Positions 1 to 10,018 of a stretch of DNA of 64,000 nt are shown one piece after another. The position numbers and the translations under genes were made by a program. Positions within the stretch are counted from its first letter, which is position 1; each line of letters begins with the position of its first letter. Location of the stretch: the NCBI RefSeq assembly GCF_018491765.1, contig NZ_JABWCU010000006.1:1-64000 (forward strand), read 5' to 3'. The notes beneath the pieces were generated by a model. The model was not told the origin of the DNA. It saw nothing but the letters and a program-made list of their open reading frames with translations, and did no database searches. Source of the DNA: Novosphingobium profundi (GTDB taxonomy: Bacteria; Pseudomonadota; Alphaproteobacteria; Sphingomonadales; Sphingomonadaceae).

Positions 1-2
1 CG

Positions 3-40
3 AAAAAGGCCGCAGGAGCACACGCTCCTGCGGCCTTTTT
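3..40. terminator. Rho-independent terminator, probably bidirectional
   Basis: A perfect 12-bp GC-rich stem (8-19 pairing with 24-35) closes on an ACAC tetraloop. It is flanked by five A on the left and five T on the right, so it can stop transcription from either side. It probably ends a gene lying before the window. Confidence 0.9.
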
Positions 41-100
41 CTTGGCCATCGTGCCGAGCGGGGATAGCCTCTCGGACTTCGACATTCCGGGCGGTCCACC

Positions 101-646
101 ATGCTTTCCCTCGATCAACTGGGGCCTCGAATCTGCGTTCTGGGTCCGTCAGGTTCGGGGAAGTCGACGCTGGCGCAGGCGATCGGCGTCGCGAAAGGCT
201 TGCCAGTCGTTCATCTCGATGTCCTTTACCATCTGCCCGGAACCGATTGGCTGCCGCGACCTCCAGGCGACTTTGCCACCCTTCACGAGGCCGCCATCGC
301 GGCGCCTGAGTGGGTGCTGGACGGGAACTATTCGGCGAATTTTCCTCGGCGATTCGCCTGTGCCACCGGAGTGATCCTCCTCGATGTCCCGACGGCGACC
401 AGCCTCTGGCGATACGTACGAAGGTGCCTGTTCGAGCGCGAGCGGGCAGGCGCGCTGCTCGGCGGGCGCGACAGCATCAAGTGGAAGATGATCCACCACA
501 TCGTCGGCCCGACACGCCGTAACCGCCAGCGTTATGCGCGGGAAGTCGAGAGGCTCGACATCCCCGTGCTTCGCCTGGGATCGCCACGCGAACTGACCGC
601 CTTCTATCGCGCCGAAAATCTGGATCGCCAGGCCCGGCAGCGCTGA
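101..646 (+). CDS. P-loop NTPase, adenylate-kinase/topology-modulation (FlaR-like) family
   Basis: This 181-residue soluble protein has a Walker A motif GPSGSGKST at residues 15-23. A later segment (HLDVLYHLPGTDW) resembles the substrate-binding part of the adenylate-kinase-like 'DNA topology modulation' family, and WVLDGNYS follows at about residues 71-78. The family is predicted to be nucleoside/nucleotide kinases, but the substrate is unknown and the topology name rests on old genetics. The ATG at 101 has no good ribosome binding site, and no alternative start keeps the P-loop so close to the N-terminus. It stands alone after the terminator and converges on the next minus-strand gene 20 bp away. 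Confidence 0.75.
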   Translation: MLSLDQLGPRICVLGPSGSGKSTLAQAIGVAKGLPVVHLDVLYHLPGTDWLPRPPGDFATLHEAAIAAPEWVLDGNYSANFPRRFACATGVILLDVPTATSLWRYVRRCLFERERAGALLGGRDSIKWKMIHHIVGPTRRNRQRYAREVERLDIPVLRLGSPRELTAFYRAENLDRQARQR

Positions 647-666
647 GCCTGGCGCGCGGTCCAAGT

Positions 667-1275
667 TCAGTACGCGGCGGTGAAGCGGGCGCGGCTGTGG
701 GCGTGGGCTTCGAGTTCGTCGACCATCGCGATCGCGTAGTCGGCAAAGCTGATCGTGCTCTCGCCCTTGTCGTTGACCACGAGGTCGTCTCCGCCCTTGC
801 GGTAGTGGCCGAGGCGCTCGCCTTCGAAGATGATCATCGCGGGCGAGAAGAAGGTCCAGTCGATGTCGGTGCTGGCCTTGAGGTCCTCGAGGAAAGCTAT
901 GCCACCCAGCGCGGCGGGCTTCCAGTCCTCGGGGAAGCAGGGGCCATCGATGAGACGCACGCCGTCCGGGCCTTTCAGGCTGGCCGCGCCGCCAGTGACG
1001 AGCAGGCGGGGGACGTCGGCTGCGCGCAGCGCCGCAAGGAGCGTGCTGGCCGGAACGTCGAAATGCAGCGCGCTGATGACGGCTTCGCTTCCGGCGATCA
1101 GCGGGGCGAGGGCGGCCCCGTCGGCCGCATCGCCAGCCACGGGCGTGATGCCCGGCGAGGCCGGGATCTTTTCGGGGTGGCGCGCGATCGCGGTGACGAC
1201 GTGGCCGCGTGCGGCGGCTTCCTGGGCTATCTGCGATCCGGCGCGTCCACTGGCGCCCAAAACGGCAATCTTCAT
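667..1275 (-). CDS. NAD(P)-binding SDR-like oxidoreductase (NmrA/YwnB type)
   Basis: This 202-residue protein begins with a Rossmann dinucleotide-binding motif, GASGRAG at residues 7-13. It continues with an alternating alpha/beta layout and LLVTGGAASL near residue 90. Proteins of this type are atypical short-chain dehydrogenases acting as NAD(P)H-dependent reductases or redox sensors; the substrate cannot be read from the sequence. It is divergent from an HxlR-family regulator, with 55 bp between the ATG codons and an inverted repeat in that gap. The gene is therefore probably controlled by that regulator. Confidence 0.75.
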   Translation of the reverse strand: MKIAVLGASGRAGSQIAQEAAARGHVVTAIARHPEKIPASPGITPVAGDAADGAALAPLIAGSEAVISALHFDVPASTLLAALRAADVPRLLVTGGAASLKGPDGVRLIDGPCFPEDWKPAALGGIAFLEDLKASTDIDWTFFSPAMIIFEGERLGHYRKGGDDLVVNDKGESTISFADYAIAMVDELEAHAHSRARFTAAY

Positions 1276-1290
1276 GGTTTAGTCCTTATG

Positions 1291-1309
1291 TGGTTACCAA
1301 TGGGTACCA
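1291..1309. promoter_or_regulatory. Candidate HxlR operator between divergent genes
   Basis: The divergent gap contains TGGTTACCAATGGGTACCA. At its centre TACC (1295-1298) and GGTA (1303-1306) form an inverted repeat around AATG, and the outer bases nearly extend it. HxlR-type winged-helix dimers bind short inverted repeats of this size near their own promoters. The assignment rests on position and symmetry only. Confidence 0.5.
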
Positions 1310-1330
1310 GGTGTGCTATCGTCAGCGATC

Positions 1331-1750
1331 ATGCAAGAAGGCACTTTTTCCGCACCGGGTTACGCCGCAGTAACCGCCGTTCGCCAGGCCGACGTCTTCG
1401 CGGCTAATTGCCCCACGCGCCAGTTGCTCGATCGCATCGCCGACAAGTGGAGTGTGTTGATCCTGACGACGCTCGGCGCCCAGGAGATGCGCTTCAATGC
1501 CTTGCGGCGGCGGATCGAGGGCGTCTCGCAAAAGATGCTGAGCCAGACGCTGCGCGCGCTCGAGCGCGATGGACTTGTCGAGCGCCATGTCGTGGCGAGC
1601 GTTCCGGTGCGCGTGAGCTATACGATCTCGCCGCTCGGCGGCGAGCTTCTCGAGGCCTTGCAGGCCATGATCGCCTGGGCGCAGACGCGCATGGATGCGG
1701 TCGCCCTGGCCCAGGAAAGCTACGACAAGCGGATGGCCTTGGTCAGCTGA
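1331..1750 (+). CDS. HxlR-family winged-helix transcriptional regulator
   Basis: The product is about 139 residues from the ATG at 1331; an in-frame GTG at 1313 would add six residues. [15 protein letters not shown] followed by [26 protein letters not shown] is the characteristic HxlR core: a conserved cysteine, a DKW motif and the recognition helix. The C-terminal helix ([13 protein letters not shown]) probably dimerises. Members sense electrophiles, quinones or aldehydes, often through the N-terminal cysteine, and commonly control an adjacent oxidoreductase. The divergent NAD(P)-binding gene fits that role. The effector is unknown. Confidence 0.88.
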   Translation: MQEGTFSAPGYAAVTAVRQADVFAANCPTRQLLDRIADKWSVLILTTLGAQEMRFNALRRRIEGVSQKMLSQTLRALERDGLVERHVVASVPVRVSYTISPLGGELLEALQAMIAWAQTRMDAVALAQESYDKRMALVS

Positions 1751-1859
1751 ACAATACCGAACGCAGTATCCGTCCGGAAATCTAGGTTCTCGCCCTTGGC
1801 AAGGCGCACGCGCCCTCCTAAAGCCCTTGCCGACCCCCAGTTCAGGAGATTGTGCGGCG

Positions 1860-2582
1860 ATGAGTTCCTCCCCCTATAAACGCGTGCTTCTCAAGCTCTC
1901 GGGTGAAGTTCTCATGGGCAGCCAGCAGTTCGGGATCGATCCCGAATTCGTCGCGGAACTGGCCAAGGAAGTTAAGGCGGCCAAGGACACCGGCCTCGAG
2001 ATTTGCCTCGTCATCGGCGGTGGCAACATCTTTCGCGGCATGGCCGGCGCCGCGCGCGGCATGGACCGCGCCCAGGCTGACTACATGGGCATGCTCGCAA
2101 CCGTCATGAACGCGCTGGCGATGCAGAATGCGCTCGAGCAGCTCGGCGTGCCCACGCGCGTGCAGTCGGCCATCGAGATGGACAAGGTCTGCGAACCGGT
2201 GATCCGCCGCCGCGCCGAGCGCCACCTCGAGAAGGGCCGCGTGGTGATCTTCGCCGCGGGCGTGGGCGCCCCTTACTTCACCACGGATTCGGGCGCCGCG
2301 CTGCGCGCCGCCGAAATGCGCTGCTGCGCGCTGCTCAAGGGCACGAGTGTCGACGGGGTCTACGACAGCGACCCCAAGACCAACTCGGACGCCAAGCGCT
2401 ACGACAGCGTCGATTACGATACCGTCCTGGCCGACAACCTGAAGGTCATGGACGCTTCCGCCGTGGCGCTATGCCGCGACAACGCGATTCCGATCGTCGT
2501 CTTCTCGATCCGCGAACAGGGCAATCTCGCCGCTGTTCTGGCGGGCGAAGGCACCAAGACGATCGTGCAGAAAGGAGCCTGA
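1860..2582 (+). CDS. pyrH: UMP kinase
   Basis: The 240-residue product phosphorylates UMP to UDP with ATP in cytoplasmic pyrimidine synthesis. It matches the bacterial amino-acid-kinase-fold enzyme, which works as an allosteric hexamer. Recognisable segments are [14 protein letters not shown] at the N-terminus, the glycine loop [10 protein letters not shown], and the nucleotide-binding stretch around [14 protein letters not shown]. The open frame extends upstream to 1695. The ATG at 1860 is chosen because it gives the family N-terminus and has AGGAG about 11 bases upstream. It opens a cluster with frr starting 2 bp after its stop. Confidence 0.97.
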   Translation: MSSSPYKRVLLKLSGEVLMGSQQFGIDPEFVAELAKEVKAAKDTGLEICLVIGGGNIFRGMAGAARGMDRAQADYMGMLATVMNALAMQNALEQLGVPTRVQSAIEMDKVCEPVIRRRAERHLEKGRVVIFAAGVGAPYFTTDSGAALRAAEMRCCALLKGTSVDGVYDSDPKTNSDAKRYDSVDYDTVLADNLKVMDASAVALCRDNAIPIVVFSIREQGNLAAVLAGEGTKTIVQKGA

Positions 2583-2584
2583 CG

Positions 2585-3142
2585 ATGGCCAAGTACGACA
2601 AGGATGATCTCGAACGCCGCATGGCGGGTGCCGTGGAATCGCTCAAGGGCGACCTGACGGGCCTGCGCACCGGCCGTGCCAGCACCCAGCTGCTCGATCC
2701 GGTGACGGTCGAAGTCTACGGCTCGAAGATGCCGCTGAACCAGGTGGCGACCGTCTCGGTCCCCGAACCGCGCCTGATCTCGGTGCAGGTGTGGGACAAG
2801 TCGAACGTGGGCCCGGTCGAGAAGGCGATCCGTTCGGCCGGTCTCGGGCTCAACCCGATCAATGACGGCAACACGCTGCGTCTGCCGATCCCCGACCTCA
2901 CCGAGGAGCGCCGCAAGGAGCTTGCCAAGATCGCCGGTCAGTACGCAGAAAAGGCCAAGGTCGCGATCCGCAACGTGCGCCGTGACGGCATGGAAGCGCT
3001 CAAGGCCGACGAGAACAAGAAGGAAATCTCGGAAGACGACCGCAAGCGTGCCGAGACCGACGTGCAGAAGCTGACCGACGAGCAGATCAAGGCCGTCGAT
3101 GAGGCTTACGGGGCCAAGGAAAAGGAAATCCTCGGCAAGTGA
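2585..3142 (+). CDS. frr: Ribosome recycling factor
   Basis: This 185-residue protein has normal family length. With EF-G it splits post-termination ribosomes. [21 protein letters not shown] is the first long helix with the conserved arginine. The middle domain ([17 protein letters not shown]) and the C-terminal helices (RRDGMEALK through [17 protein letters not shown]) follow in the expected order. It is coupled to pyrH by a 2-bp gap, an arrangement conserved across bacteria. Confidence 0.97.
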   Translation: MAKYDKDDLERRMAGAVESLKGDLTGLRTGRASTQLLDPVTVEVYGSKMPLNQVATVSVPEPRLISVQVWDKSNVGPVEKAIRSAGLGLNPINDGNTLRLPIPDLTEERRKELAKIAGQYAEKAKVAIRNVRRDGMEALKADENKKEISEDDRKRAETDVQKLTDEQIKAVDEAYGAKEKEILGK

Positions 3143-3173
3143 TGCCCACACTGTTCGTCCTGGGAGGGGTCTG

Positions 3174-3863
3174 ATGGGGGCCGACGAACCGAAGTCCGTG
3201 CGCCACGTTGCCATCATCATGGATGGCAACGGGCGCTGGGCCAAGAAGCGTTTCCTGCCGCGGGCCATGGGCCACCAGCGCGGCGTCGAGGCCGTGCGCC
3301 GGGTGGTGCGTGGAGCCCGCGAGCTGGGACTGGAAGCGCTCACGCTTTATGCCTTCTCGACCGAGAACTGGCGCCGTCCGGAGGAAGAGGTCTCCGACCT
3401 CATGAGCCTGATGAAGCGCTTCATCCTCTCGGACCTCGATGAGTTTGCGCAGGCGGGCGTGCGCCTCAAGATCATCGGTGACTATTCGGCCTTCAAGCCC
3501 GACGTCGTCGAGCTGATCGAGGGCGCCATCGAACGCACCGCCGCGAATTCGGGAACGACGCTGGCTGTCGCGCTGAACTACGGCGCGCAGGATGAGATCG
3601 CGCGCGCGGCGAGCAAGGCCGCCGCCAAGGGCGCGATCACGCCCGAGACGATCGCGGCCGAGCTCGACACGGCGGAGCTTCCGCCGCTCGACCTCCTGAT
3701 CCGCACCTCGGGGGAAGTGCGTCTTTCGAACTTCCTTCTTTGGCAATGTGCCTATGCCGAGCTCTACTTCACCGACGTGCTCTGGCCCGACTTCACGCTC
3801 GACCATCTGCGCGAGGCACTGTCGTGCTTTGCCGGCCGCGAGAGGCGTTATGGAGGGCGCTGA
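3174..3863 (+). CDS. uppS: Undecaprenyl diphosphate synthase (cis-prenyltransferase)
   Basis: The 229-residue enzyme adds isopentenyl units in cis to farnesyl diphosphate, making the C55 lipid carrier for peptidoglycan. [16 protein letters not shown] near the N-terminus carries the catalytic aspartate and diphosphate-binding residues. YAFSTENW and the C-terminal segment with [20 protein letters not shown] are also family signatures. The start at 3174 is preceded by GGGAGGGG. The upstream part of the open frame looks non-native. The last 14 bases overlap cdsA. Confidence 0.96.
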   Translation: MGADEPKSVRHVAIIMDGNGRWAKKRFLPRAMGHQRGVEAVRRVVRGARELGLEALTLYAFSTENWRRPEEEVSDLMSLMKRFILSDLDEFAQAGVRLKIIGDYSAFKPDVVELIEGAIERTAANSGTTLAVALNYGAQDEIARAASKAAAKGAITPETIAAELDTAELPPLDLLIRTSGEVRLSNFLLWQCAYAELYFTDVLWPDFTLDHLREALSCFAGRERRYGGR

Positions 3864-4623
3864 CCGCAAGGCGAAGGGGGCCTCGGACCTCAAGGTGCGT
3901 TCGGCCTCGGCCGTGGTCATGCTTGCCCTCGCGGGCACGGCGGTGTGGATGGGCGGCGTCCTGTGGACGGCCTTCGTCTGCGCCGTGGCGCTTGGCGTGC
4001 TCTACGAATGGGTGCGCATGGCGCGCCGGGCGACGCAGGACCCGGTCCACCGCGGCCTCTGGAATTTTGCCGGCATGTTCTACGTGGGGGTGGGCGCGGC
4101 GATGCTCCTGTTCCTGCGTAACCCGGCCTTTACGCTGGCCCCCCTCCTGACGGTGATGCTGTGCGTCATCGCGGTCGACGTCGGCGCCTATTTTGCCGGG
4201 CGTACCTTCGGGGGGCCCAAGATCGCACCTGCGATCAGCCCGTCCAAGACCTGGTCGGGGTTGGTGGGGGGCTGCACCGGGGCGACGCTCGTCCTGTTCG
4301 GGGCGGTCATGCTCTGGCACCGGGGCAGCCTTGCGATCAGCGCTTCGAGCGATCCTGCGGCGCACCAGGCGTGCTTCGGCTCGCAGCCCTGCTGGTACCT
4401 GACCGCCAATCCGGTCGCGCTTTTTGCGCAGTGCCTGCTCTTCGGGATCATCCTTGCGGTCTGTGCCCAAGGCGGTGATTTCCTCGAGAGCTGGATGAAG
4501 CGCCGGGCGGGCCTCAAGGACTCCGGGAATCTCATTCCGGGACACGGTGGGCTGTTCGACCGGGTCGACGGCCTGTTGGCGGTGCTCTTCGTGCTTGCCC
4601 TGATGATCCTCTTTCAGCCATGA
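3850..4623 (+). CDS. cdsA: Phosphatidate cytidylyltransferase
   Basis: This roughly 257-residue membrane enzyme makes CDP-diacylglycerol from CTP and phosphatidate, the branch point to all phospholipids. Several hydrophobic segments are visible. The family signature near the C-terminus reads [20 protein letters not shown] followed by GLFDRVDG. An upstream segment, [23 protein letters not shown], matches the conserved cytoplasmic loop. It begins inside the end of uppS and its stop overlaps the dxr start as ATGA, so the three genes are translationally coupled. Confidence 0.95.
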   Translation: MEGADRKAKGASDLKVRSASAVVMLALAGTAVWMGGVLWTAFVCAVALGVLYEWVRMARRATQDPVHRGLWNFAGMFYVGVGAAMLLFLRNPAFTLAPLLTVMLCVIAVDVGAYFAGRTFGGPKIAPAISPSKTWSGLVGGCTGATLVLFGAVMLWHRGSLAISASSDPAAHQACFGSQPCWYLTANPVALFAQCLLFGIILAVCAQGGDFLESWMKRRAGLKDSGNLIPGHGGLFDRVDGLLAVLFVLALMILFQP

Positions 4624-5795
4624 TCAGCGCAATGACGCAAGAACAGCGCACGATATCCATTCTGGGAGCGACCGGGTCGATCGGCAGTTCCACACTCGAC
4701 CTGATCCGCCGTAATCGCGATGCGTGGCGGGTGGTCGCCCTGACCGCCAATGGCAATGCGGTTGCACTTGCGAAGCTTGCCCGCGAATTCTCGGCCGAGA
4801 TCGCGGTTGTCGCCGACGAGGCCTGTCTTCCCGAACTGCGCGAGGCGCTGGCGGGCAGCGGGATCGAGGCGGCCGGCGGCGCGCAGGCGCTGGTCGAGGC
4901 CGCAGCACGCGGCGTTGACATGACCATCGCCGCGATCGTCGGTTGTGCGGGCCTTGCGCCCACGATGGCGGCGATCGAGCAGGGCGGGCTGATCGGCCTC
5001 GCCAACAAGGAGGCGCTCGTTTCGGCGGGCGGGATCATGACTGCCGCCGTCGCGCAACATGGCGCGACACTGCTGCCCGTCGATTCCGAGCACAACGCGA
5101 TTTTTCAATGCCTGCAGGGCAACAAGGCGAGCCACGTGCGCGCGATCACGTTGACGGCCAGTGGCGGCCCGTTCCGCGAATGGACGGCCCAGCAGCTGGC
5201 GGCGGCAACCCCGGCGCAGGCGGTCAAGCATCCCAACTGGTCGATGGGCGCCAAGATCAGCGTCGATTCGGCAACGATGTTCAACAAGGGCCTCGAGTTG
5301 ATCGAGGCGCACTACCTCTTTCCGGTCGGCCTCGATCGGCTCCGCATCGTCGTGCACCCGCAGTCGATCGTGCATTCAATGGTCGAATACCAGGATGGCT
5401 CGACGCTGGCGCAGCTCGGCCCCTCGGACATGCGCGTGCCGATCGCCTCGGTTTTGGCCTGGCCCGAGCGCATGGAGACCCCCTGCGGTCCGCTCGACCT
5501 TGCCGCCATCGGCGAGCTGACTTTCCGGGCCCCGGATGAAGTGCGTTTCCCGGCTACGCGCCTGGCGCGCGAGGCGGCTCGGGCCGGAGGTGCGATGCCT
5601 GCGGTTCTGAATGCGGCGAACGAGGTTGCTGTCGACGCCTTCCTGCGGGGCCGGATCGGCTTCACGCGGATTGCCGAGGACGTTGAGCGCGTGCTTGCGA
5701 GCTACGCGCCCTGCGCGCCTGCAAGCCTCGACGAAGTGCTTGCCGTCGACGCCGAGGCGCGTCAGCAAGCGCTAGGATTGATGCCATGCGCCTGA
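4620..5795 (+). CDS. dxr: 1-deoxy-D-xylulose-5-phosphate reductoisomerase
   Basis: The 391-residue enzyme turns DXP into MEP with NADPH, the committed step of the non-mevalonate isoprenoid pathway. The N-terminal GATGSIGSSTLDLI is the NADPH site. LPVDSEHNAIFQCL holds the metal-binding acidic residues, and HPNWSMGAKISVDSATM with KGLELIEAHYLF is the catalytic loop region. A second methionine five codons in is a possible start. The ATGA overlap with cdsA supports the first. It supplies precursors for the nearby uppS product. Confidence 0.96.
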   Translation: MISAMTQEQRTISILGATGSIGSSTLDLIRRNRDAWRVVALTANGNAVALAKLAREFSAEIAVVADEACLPELREALAGSGIEAAGGAQALVEAAARGVDMTIAAIVGCAGLAPTMAAIEQGGLIGLANKEALVSAGGIMTAAVAQHGATLLPVDSEHNAIFQCLQGNKASHVRAITLTASGGPFREWTAQQLAAATPAQAVKHPNWSMGAKISVDSATMFNKGLELIEAHYLFPVGLDRLRIVVHPQSIVHSMVEYQDGSTLAQLGPSDMRVPIASVLAWPERMETPCGPLDLAAIGELTFRAPDEVRFPATRLAREAARAGGAMPAVLNAANEVAVDAFLRGRIGFTRIAEDVERVLASYAPCAPASLDEVLAVDAEARQQALGLMPCA

Positions 5796-5813
5796 TCGAA
5801 GGGAATTGACGCA

Positions 5814-7190
5814 ATGGGCGTCCTGACAACCGTTTTCGCATTCCTGCTGGTGCTCGGGCCGCTCGTGGTGATTCATGAACTGGGCCACTACCTCGTCGGG
5901 CGCCTGTTCGGGGTGAAGGCCGAGGCTTTCTCGGTCGGCTTCGGCAAGGAGCTGGCCGGATGGACCGACCGGCGCGGCACGCGCTGGAAGCTGAGCGCGC
6001 TGCCGCTTGGCGGCTACGTCCAGTTCGCGGGTGACATGAACCCGGCGAGTGCCCCCGATAGTGGTGCTGCTGCATCGGTTTCGCCGCAGGAGCGGGCGCA
6101 GATGTTCCAGTTCCAGCCCTTGTGGCAGCGCGCGCTGATCGTGTTCGCCGGGCCGCTGACGAATCTGCTGCTGTGCGTCGCGATCTTTGCCGCCTTCACG
6201 TTCTTCCAGGGCAACCGCGTCATCGAGCCGGTGATTTCCGATTTCGCCGAGCATTCGGCGGCGAAGGCCGCGGGGCTCGCAATCGGCGATCGCATCGTCT
6301 CGATCGACGGGCAGGGCGTGGGCGACGTGCAGGACGTAGCGCGCTACGTGATGCTGCATGCCGACGGGCGCGTGCCGGTGGTGGTCGAGCGGGCGGGAAA
6401 GCAAGTGCGCCTGCCGGTCACGATCGCAACGCGCGAGATCGACGACGGCTTTGGCAAGAAGGCGCGGATCGGCGATCTCGGGATCGCGTTCGACCAGCCT
6501 GTCGTGGCCGGCTTTGCGCCGGATTCCCCCGCCAAGGCGGCCGGCTTCGCGGTCGGCGACCGGATCGTGCGCATCGACGACGTCGACGTCACCAGTTTCC
6601 AGGATGTGGTCGGGCAAGTCCAGCCAAGGGCCGGGCAGACCTTGCGCTTCACCGTGCTGCGCGAAGGCGCGCGCCACGTTTTCCTGGTGCCCGTCCAGAA
6701 GGCGATGCGGCCCGATGGCGAGGGCAAGGCCAAGGCGGTCGGCATGATCGGCGTCGAGGCGCAGATCGGGCGTCTGGTGCCCGTTGGACCGTTCAAGGCG
6801 GTGGCGATCGGGTTCGACCGGTCCTTCGAGTTGCTCTCGGACATGCTGACAGGATTGCGCCAGATCGTATTCGGCGAACGCTCGGTCAAGGAACTGGGCG
6901 GGCCGATCAAGATCGCGCAGGCCTCGGGGCAGCAATTTTCGCTGGGTTGGGAGAATTTCGTGGGCTTCGCGGCCTTCATTTCGATTAACTTGGCATTCAT
7001 CAACCTCCTGCCAATTCCGGGGCTCGACGGAGGACATCTGGCTTTCTACGCAGCGGAATGGGTCCGCCGCAAACCCCTGGACGTACGTAGCCAGGAATGG
7101 GCGATCCGCACGGGGGTAATGTTTCTTCTCGCCCTGATGCTGTTCGTCACAGTGAACGACATTGTCGCCTTGCCGATTTTCGGGGGATAG
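5814..7190 (+). CDS. rseP: RseP-type site-2 zinc metalloprotease with two PDZ domains
   Basis: This 458-residue intramembrane protease normally cleaves anti-sigma factors and leftover signal peptides. The zinc site HELGH is at residues 21-25 in the first membrane segment. Near the C-terminus NLLPIPGLDGG supplies the third ligand region. Between them are two PDZ-like repeats, around SAAKAAGLAIGDRIV and SPAKAAGFAVGDRIV. It lies 18 bp after dxr and just before bamA, the usual arrangement in proteobacteria. Confidence 0.95.
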   Translation: MGVLTTVFAFLLVLGPLVVIHELGHYLVGRLFGVKAEAFSVGFGKELAGWTDRRGTRWKLSALPLGGYVQFAGDMNPASAPDSGAAASVSPQERAQMFQFQPLWQRALIVFAGPLTNLLLCVAIFAAFTFFQGNRVIEPVISDFAEHSAAKAAGLAIGDRIVSIDGQGVGDVQDVARYVMLHADGRVPVVVERAGKQVRLPVTIATREIDDGFGKKARIGDLGIAFDQPVVAGFAPDSPAKAAGFAVGDRIVRIDDVDVTSFQDVVGQVQPRAGQTLRFTVLREGARHVFLVPVQKAMRPDGEGKAKAVGMIGVEAQIGRLVPVGPFKAVAIGFDRSFELLSDMLTGLRQIVFGERSVKELGGPIKIAQASGQQFSLGWENFVGFAAFISINLAFINLLPIPGLDGGHLAFYAAEWVRRKPLDVRSQEWAIRTGVMFLLALMLFVTVNDIVALPIFGG

Positions 7191-7363
7191 GGCGGAAAAA
7201 ACTTCAGGGATCTTGGCGTCGCCGGGTTTGGCTGCTTGATCGTGGCGAGCGCATCAGGCAGATGGCTGCGGTCTTGCGCAGGTTTTGGTGCAGACCTGTG
7301 AATTTAGTCGTAGATCGCGCAGACGCGTTTATCGGGAATTTGCTTGGAATGATCGGAGTGAAA

Positions 7364-10018
7364 ATGGTTCGCAGCACTGAGGCTCGCCGCACGTCACACG
7401 TCGCGGCCGTGCTCCTTGGGACCACGATCCTTGCGGGCGCGCCGGGAAATGCTTTCGCCCAGGACGACGGGGCCCAGGCCGCTCCGGTGGAAACGACCGC
7501 CGAACCTGGCGCGCAGACGATCAAGTCGATCACCGTGAAGGGCGCCGAGCGCCTGGAGCAGCAGACGGTGCTTTCCTACATCAAGCTGCGCATCGGCCAG
7601 CCCTACACCAAGGCGGCGGCCGACGGCGCGCTCAAGGACCTTTACGCGACCGAACTGTTCAAGACGGTCGAGGTCACCAACGACAATGGCAACGTCGTGG
7701 TCGAGGTTCAGGAAAACCCGGTCATCAACCGCATCATCCTTGAGGGCAACAAGCGCATCAAGGACGACAAGATCACGCCCGAGATCAAGCTCGCCCCGCG
7801 CCAGATCTTCACCCGTTCGAAGGTCCGTGCGGACGTTGCGCGCATCATCGAGCTCTACAAGCGTCAGGGCCGTTACGCCGCGACCGTCGAGCCCAAGATG
7901 GTGGCTCTCGACCAGAACCGCGTCGACATCGTCTTCGAGATCACCGAGGGCGACAAGTCAAAGGTTCGCCAGATCAACATCATCGGCAACAAGGAGTTCT
8001 CCGACGGAGAGCTGCGTTCGCAGATGGTGACCAAGCAGTCGCGCTTCTTCCGCCTGTTCTCGTCGGCGACGAGCTACGATCCCGATCGCATGGCCTTCGA
8101 CCAGCAGAAGCTGCGCCAGTTCTACCTGACTGAAGGCTACGCCGACTTCCGCGTCGTTTCGGCCGTGGCCGAGCTCACGCCGGACAAGAAGGACTTCATC
8201 ATCACGTACGTGGTGGAGGAAGGCGAGCGTTACAAGTTCGGCGACGTGAAGGTCGAAAGCCAGATCCGCGACTTCGACAGCGAGAAGCTTTCGAAGAACC
8301 TGCCGATGAAGGCGGGCGACTGGTACAACGCCAAGATGGTGGAAGACACCATCGAGAACCTCAACAACACCGCCGGTGCCTTCGGCTATGCCTTCGCCGA
8401 CGTGCGTCCGCAGTACGATCGCGACAAGGACAACCTCACCATGGGGCTGACCTTCGTGATCCGCGAGGCACCGCGCGTCTATGTCGAGCGCATCGACATC
8501 AACGGCAACACGCTGACCCAGGACAAGGTCGTGCGCCGCGAGTTCCGTCTTGCCGAGGGCGACGCGTTCAACTCGCTGCAGGTCAAGCGCTCGACCAACC
8601 GCATCAAGTCGCTCGGCTACTTCCAGGAGAAGTTCGAAGTCGAGCAGAAGCCGGGCAGCGCGGACGATCGCATCGTGCTCGAGGCGAACCTCGAAGAGAA
8701 GCCGACCGGCGAACTCCAGCTTTCGGCCGGTTTCTCCAGCCTCGAGAGCTTCATCTTCCAGGCCTCGATCAAGCAGCGCAACTTCCGCGGCCGCGGCCAG
8801 ACGATCGGTCTTTCGGGCAGCTATTCGTCCTACTCGAAGTCGGTCCAGGCCAGCTTCGTCGAGCCCTACCTGTTCGACAAGAACATCTCGCTCGGCGTCG
8901 ACATCTACCGTCGCGACTACAACAACTTCAACTACTACAACTCGGATCGCAACACGACCTACGAGCAGACCACGACCGGTTTCCAGGTTCGTGCGGGTGT
9001 TCCGGTGACCGAGTACATCACCGCCGTCGCGCGCTATACGCTGAACTACGACGACGTCTCGCTCTCCAAGAGCCAGTTCTACTCGATCGACGACAACGGC
9101 GATTATTCGTGCGATCCGCTGCGCGCCGGCCGTTACTTGTGCGACGCAATCGGCAAGCGCCTGAGCTCGATCGTCGGGTCCTCGCTGATCTACGACACGC
9201 TCGACAACCGCATGCATCCGACGCGCGGCGTGACGGCGCAGATCAGCGCCGACGTGGCCGGTCTTGGCGGCGACGTGAAGTACGTGCGTCTGCGGGCCAA
9301 CGCGGCGAAGTACTATTCGATCGGCAAGGGCTTCATCTTCTCGCTGCAGGGCGAGGGTGGCCTGATCGAGCCCTACGGCGGCGACGACTACGTGCGCCTG
9401 ACCGACCGTTTCTACCTCGGTGAGCCGCAGATCAACGGCTTCGCGATCCGCGGCATCGGCCCGCGCGTCATTCGCCAGTACTACAGCGGTCCGGTGAACG
9501 ACGAGGATTCGGCGAAGTCGAGCAAGTCGGACGACGCGCTGGGCGGTAAGTACTACTACATGGGCCGTGCCGAGCTCGAGATTCCGCTGGGTTCGGGGGC
9601 ACGCGAAATGGGCCTGCGTCCTTCGATCTTCGCCGACGTCGGTGCGGTATGGGGCACGAAGAAGCCCGAGTTGACGCAGTGTGACGGCGATTCCGGCTGC
9701 TTCATCGGGACGCGCGACAGCGACGGCAACCAGCTGTACTATGTCAACAACGGTACCGCGAACGGTTACGACTCGTCGAGCTACACGACGACCACCAGTT
9801 CGACCACAAACGGCATCGCCAACCAGGCGATCGGTTCGACGAGCTACTTCACCGAGACTTACGTTGGCGACACCTGGTTGCCGCGTGTTGCCGTGGGTGT
9901 CGGCGTGAACTGGAATTCGCCCTTCGGGCCGTTCCGCATCAACATCTCGAAGGTCCTCCTCAAGCGCGAGGGCGACGACACGAAGGTCTTCAATTTCAAC
10001 GTGGGAACGCAATTCTGA
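7364..10018 (+). CDS. bamA: Outer-membrane protein assembly factor BamA
   Basis: The 884-residue BamA folds and inserts beta-barrel proteins. A signal peptide of about 32 residues ends GNAFA before QDD. Five POTRA domains follow, starting near IKSITVKGAERLEQQTV, and then a 16-strand barrel containing the IRGIGPRVIR-type loop. The protein ends in phenylalanine (FNFNVGTQF), as expected for an outer-membrane protein. The open frame runs back into rseP, but GGAG five bases before the ATG at 7364 and the clean signal peptide fix the start. An ATG at 7349 is the alternative. Its stop overlaps the ompH start. Confidence 0.96.
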   Translation: MVRSTEARRTSHVAAVLLGTTILAGAPGNAFAQDDGAQAAPVETTAEPGAQTIKSITVKGAERLEQQTVLSYIKLRIGQPYTKAAADGALKDLYATELFKTVEVTNDNGNVVVEVQENPVINRIILEGNKRIKDDKITPEIKLAPRQIFTRSKVRADVARIIELYKRQGRYAATVEPKMVALDQNRVDIVFEITEGDKSKVRQINIIGNKEFSDGELRSQMVTKQSRFFRLFSSATSYDPDRMAFDQQKLRQFYLTEGYADFRVVSAVAELTPDKKDFIITYVVEEGERYKFGDVKVESQIRDFDSEKLSKNLPMKAGDWYNAKMVEDTIENLNNTAGAFGYAFADVRPQYDRDKDNLTMGLTFVIREAPRVYVERIDINGNTLTQDKVVRREFRLAEGDAFNSLQVKRSTNRIKSLGYFQEKFEVEQKPGSADDRIVLEANLEEKPTGELQLSAGFSSLESFIFQASIKQRNFRGRGQTIGLSGSYSSYSKSVQASFVEPYLFDKNISLGVDIYRRDYNNFNYYNSDRNTTYEQTTTGFQVRAGVPVTEYITAVARYTLNYDDVSLSKSQFYSIDDNGDYSCDPLRAGRYLCDAIGKRLSSIVGSSLIYDTLDNRMHPTRGVTAQISADVAGLGGDVKYVRLRANAAKYYSIGKGFIFSLQGEGGLIEPYGGDDYVRLTDRFYLGEPQINGFAIRGIGPRVIRQYYSGPVNDEDSAKSSKSDDALGGKYYYMGRAELEIPLGSGAREMGLRPSIFADVGAVWGTKKPELTQCDGDSGCFIGTRDSDGNQLYYVNNGTANGYDSSSYTTTTSSTTNGIANQAIGSTSYFTETYVGDTWLPRVAVGVGVNWNSPFGPFRINISKVLLKREGDDTKVFNFNVGTQF

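Noticed and set aside
7097..7363. Upstream extension of bamA into rseP
   Set aside because: No signal peptide would result, and the ATG at 7364 has a ribosome binding site and a clean signal sequence.
7958..10012. 684-codon open frame antisense to bamA
   Set aside because: It mirrors bamA codons in a GC-rich genome and encodes a Val/Arg/Asp-rich sequence without domains. bamA is certain.
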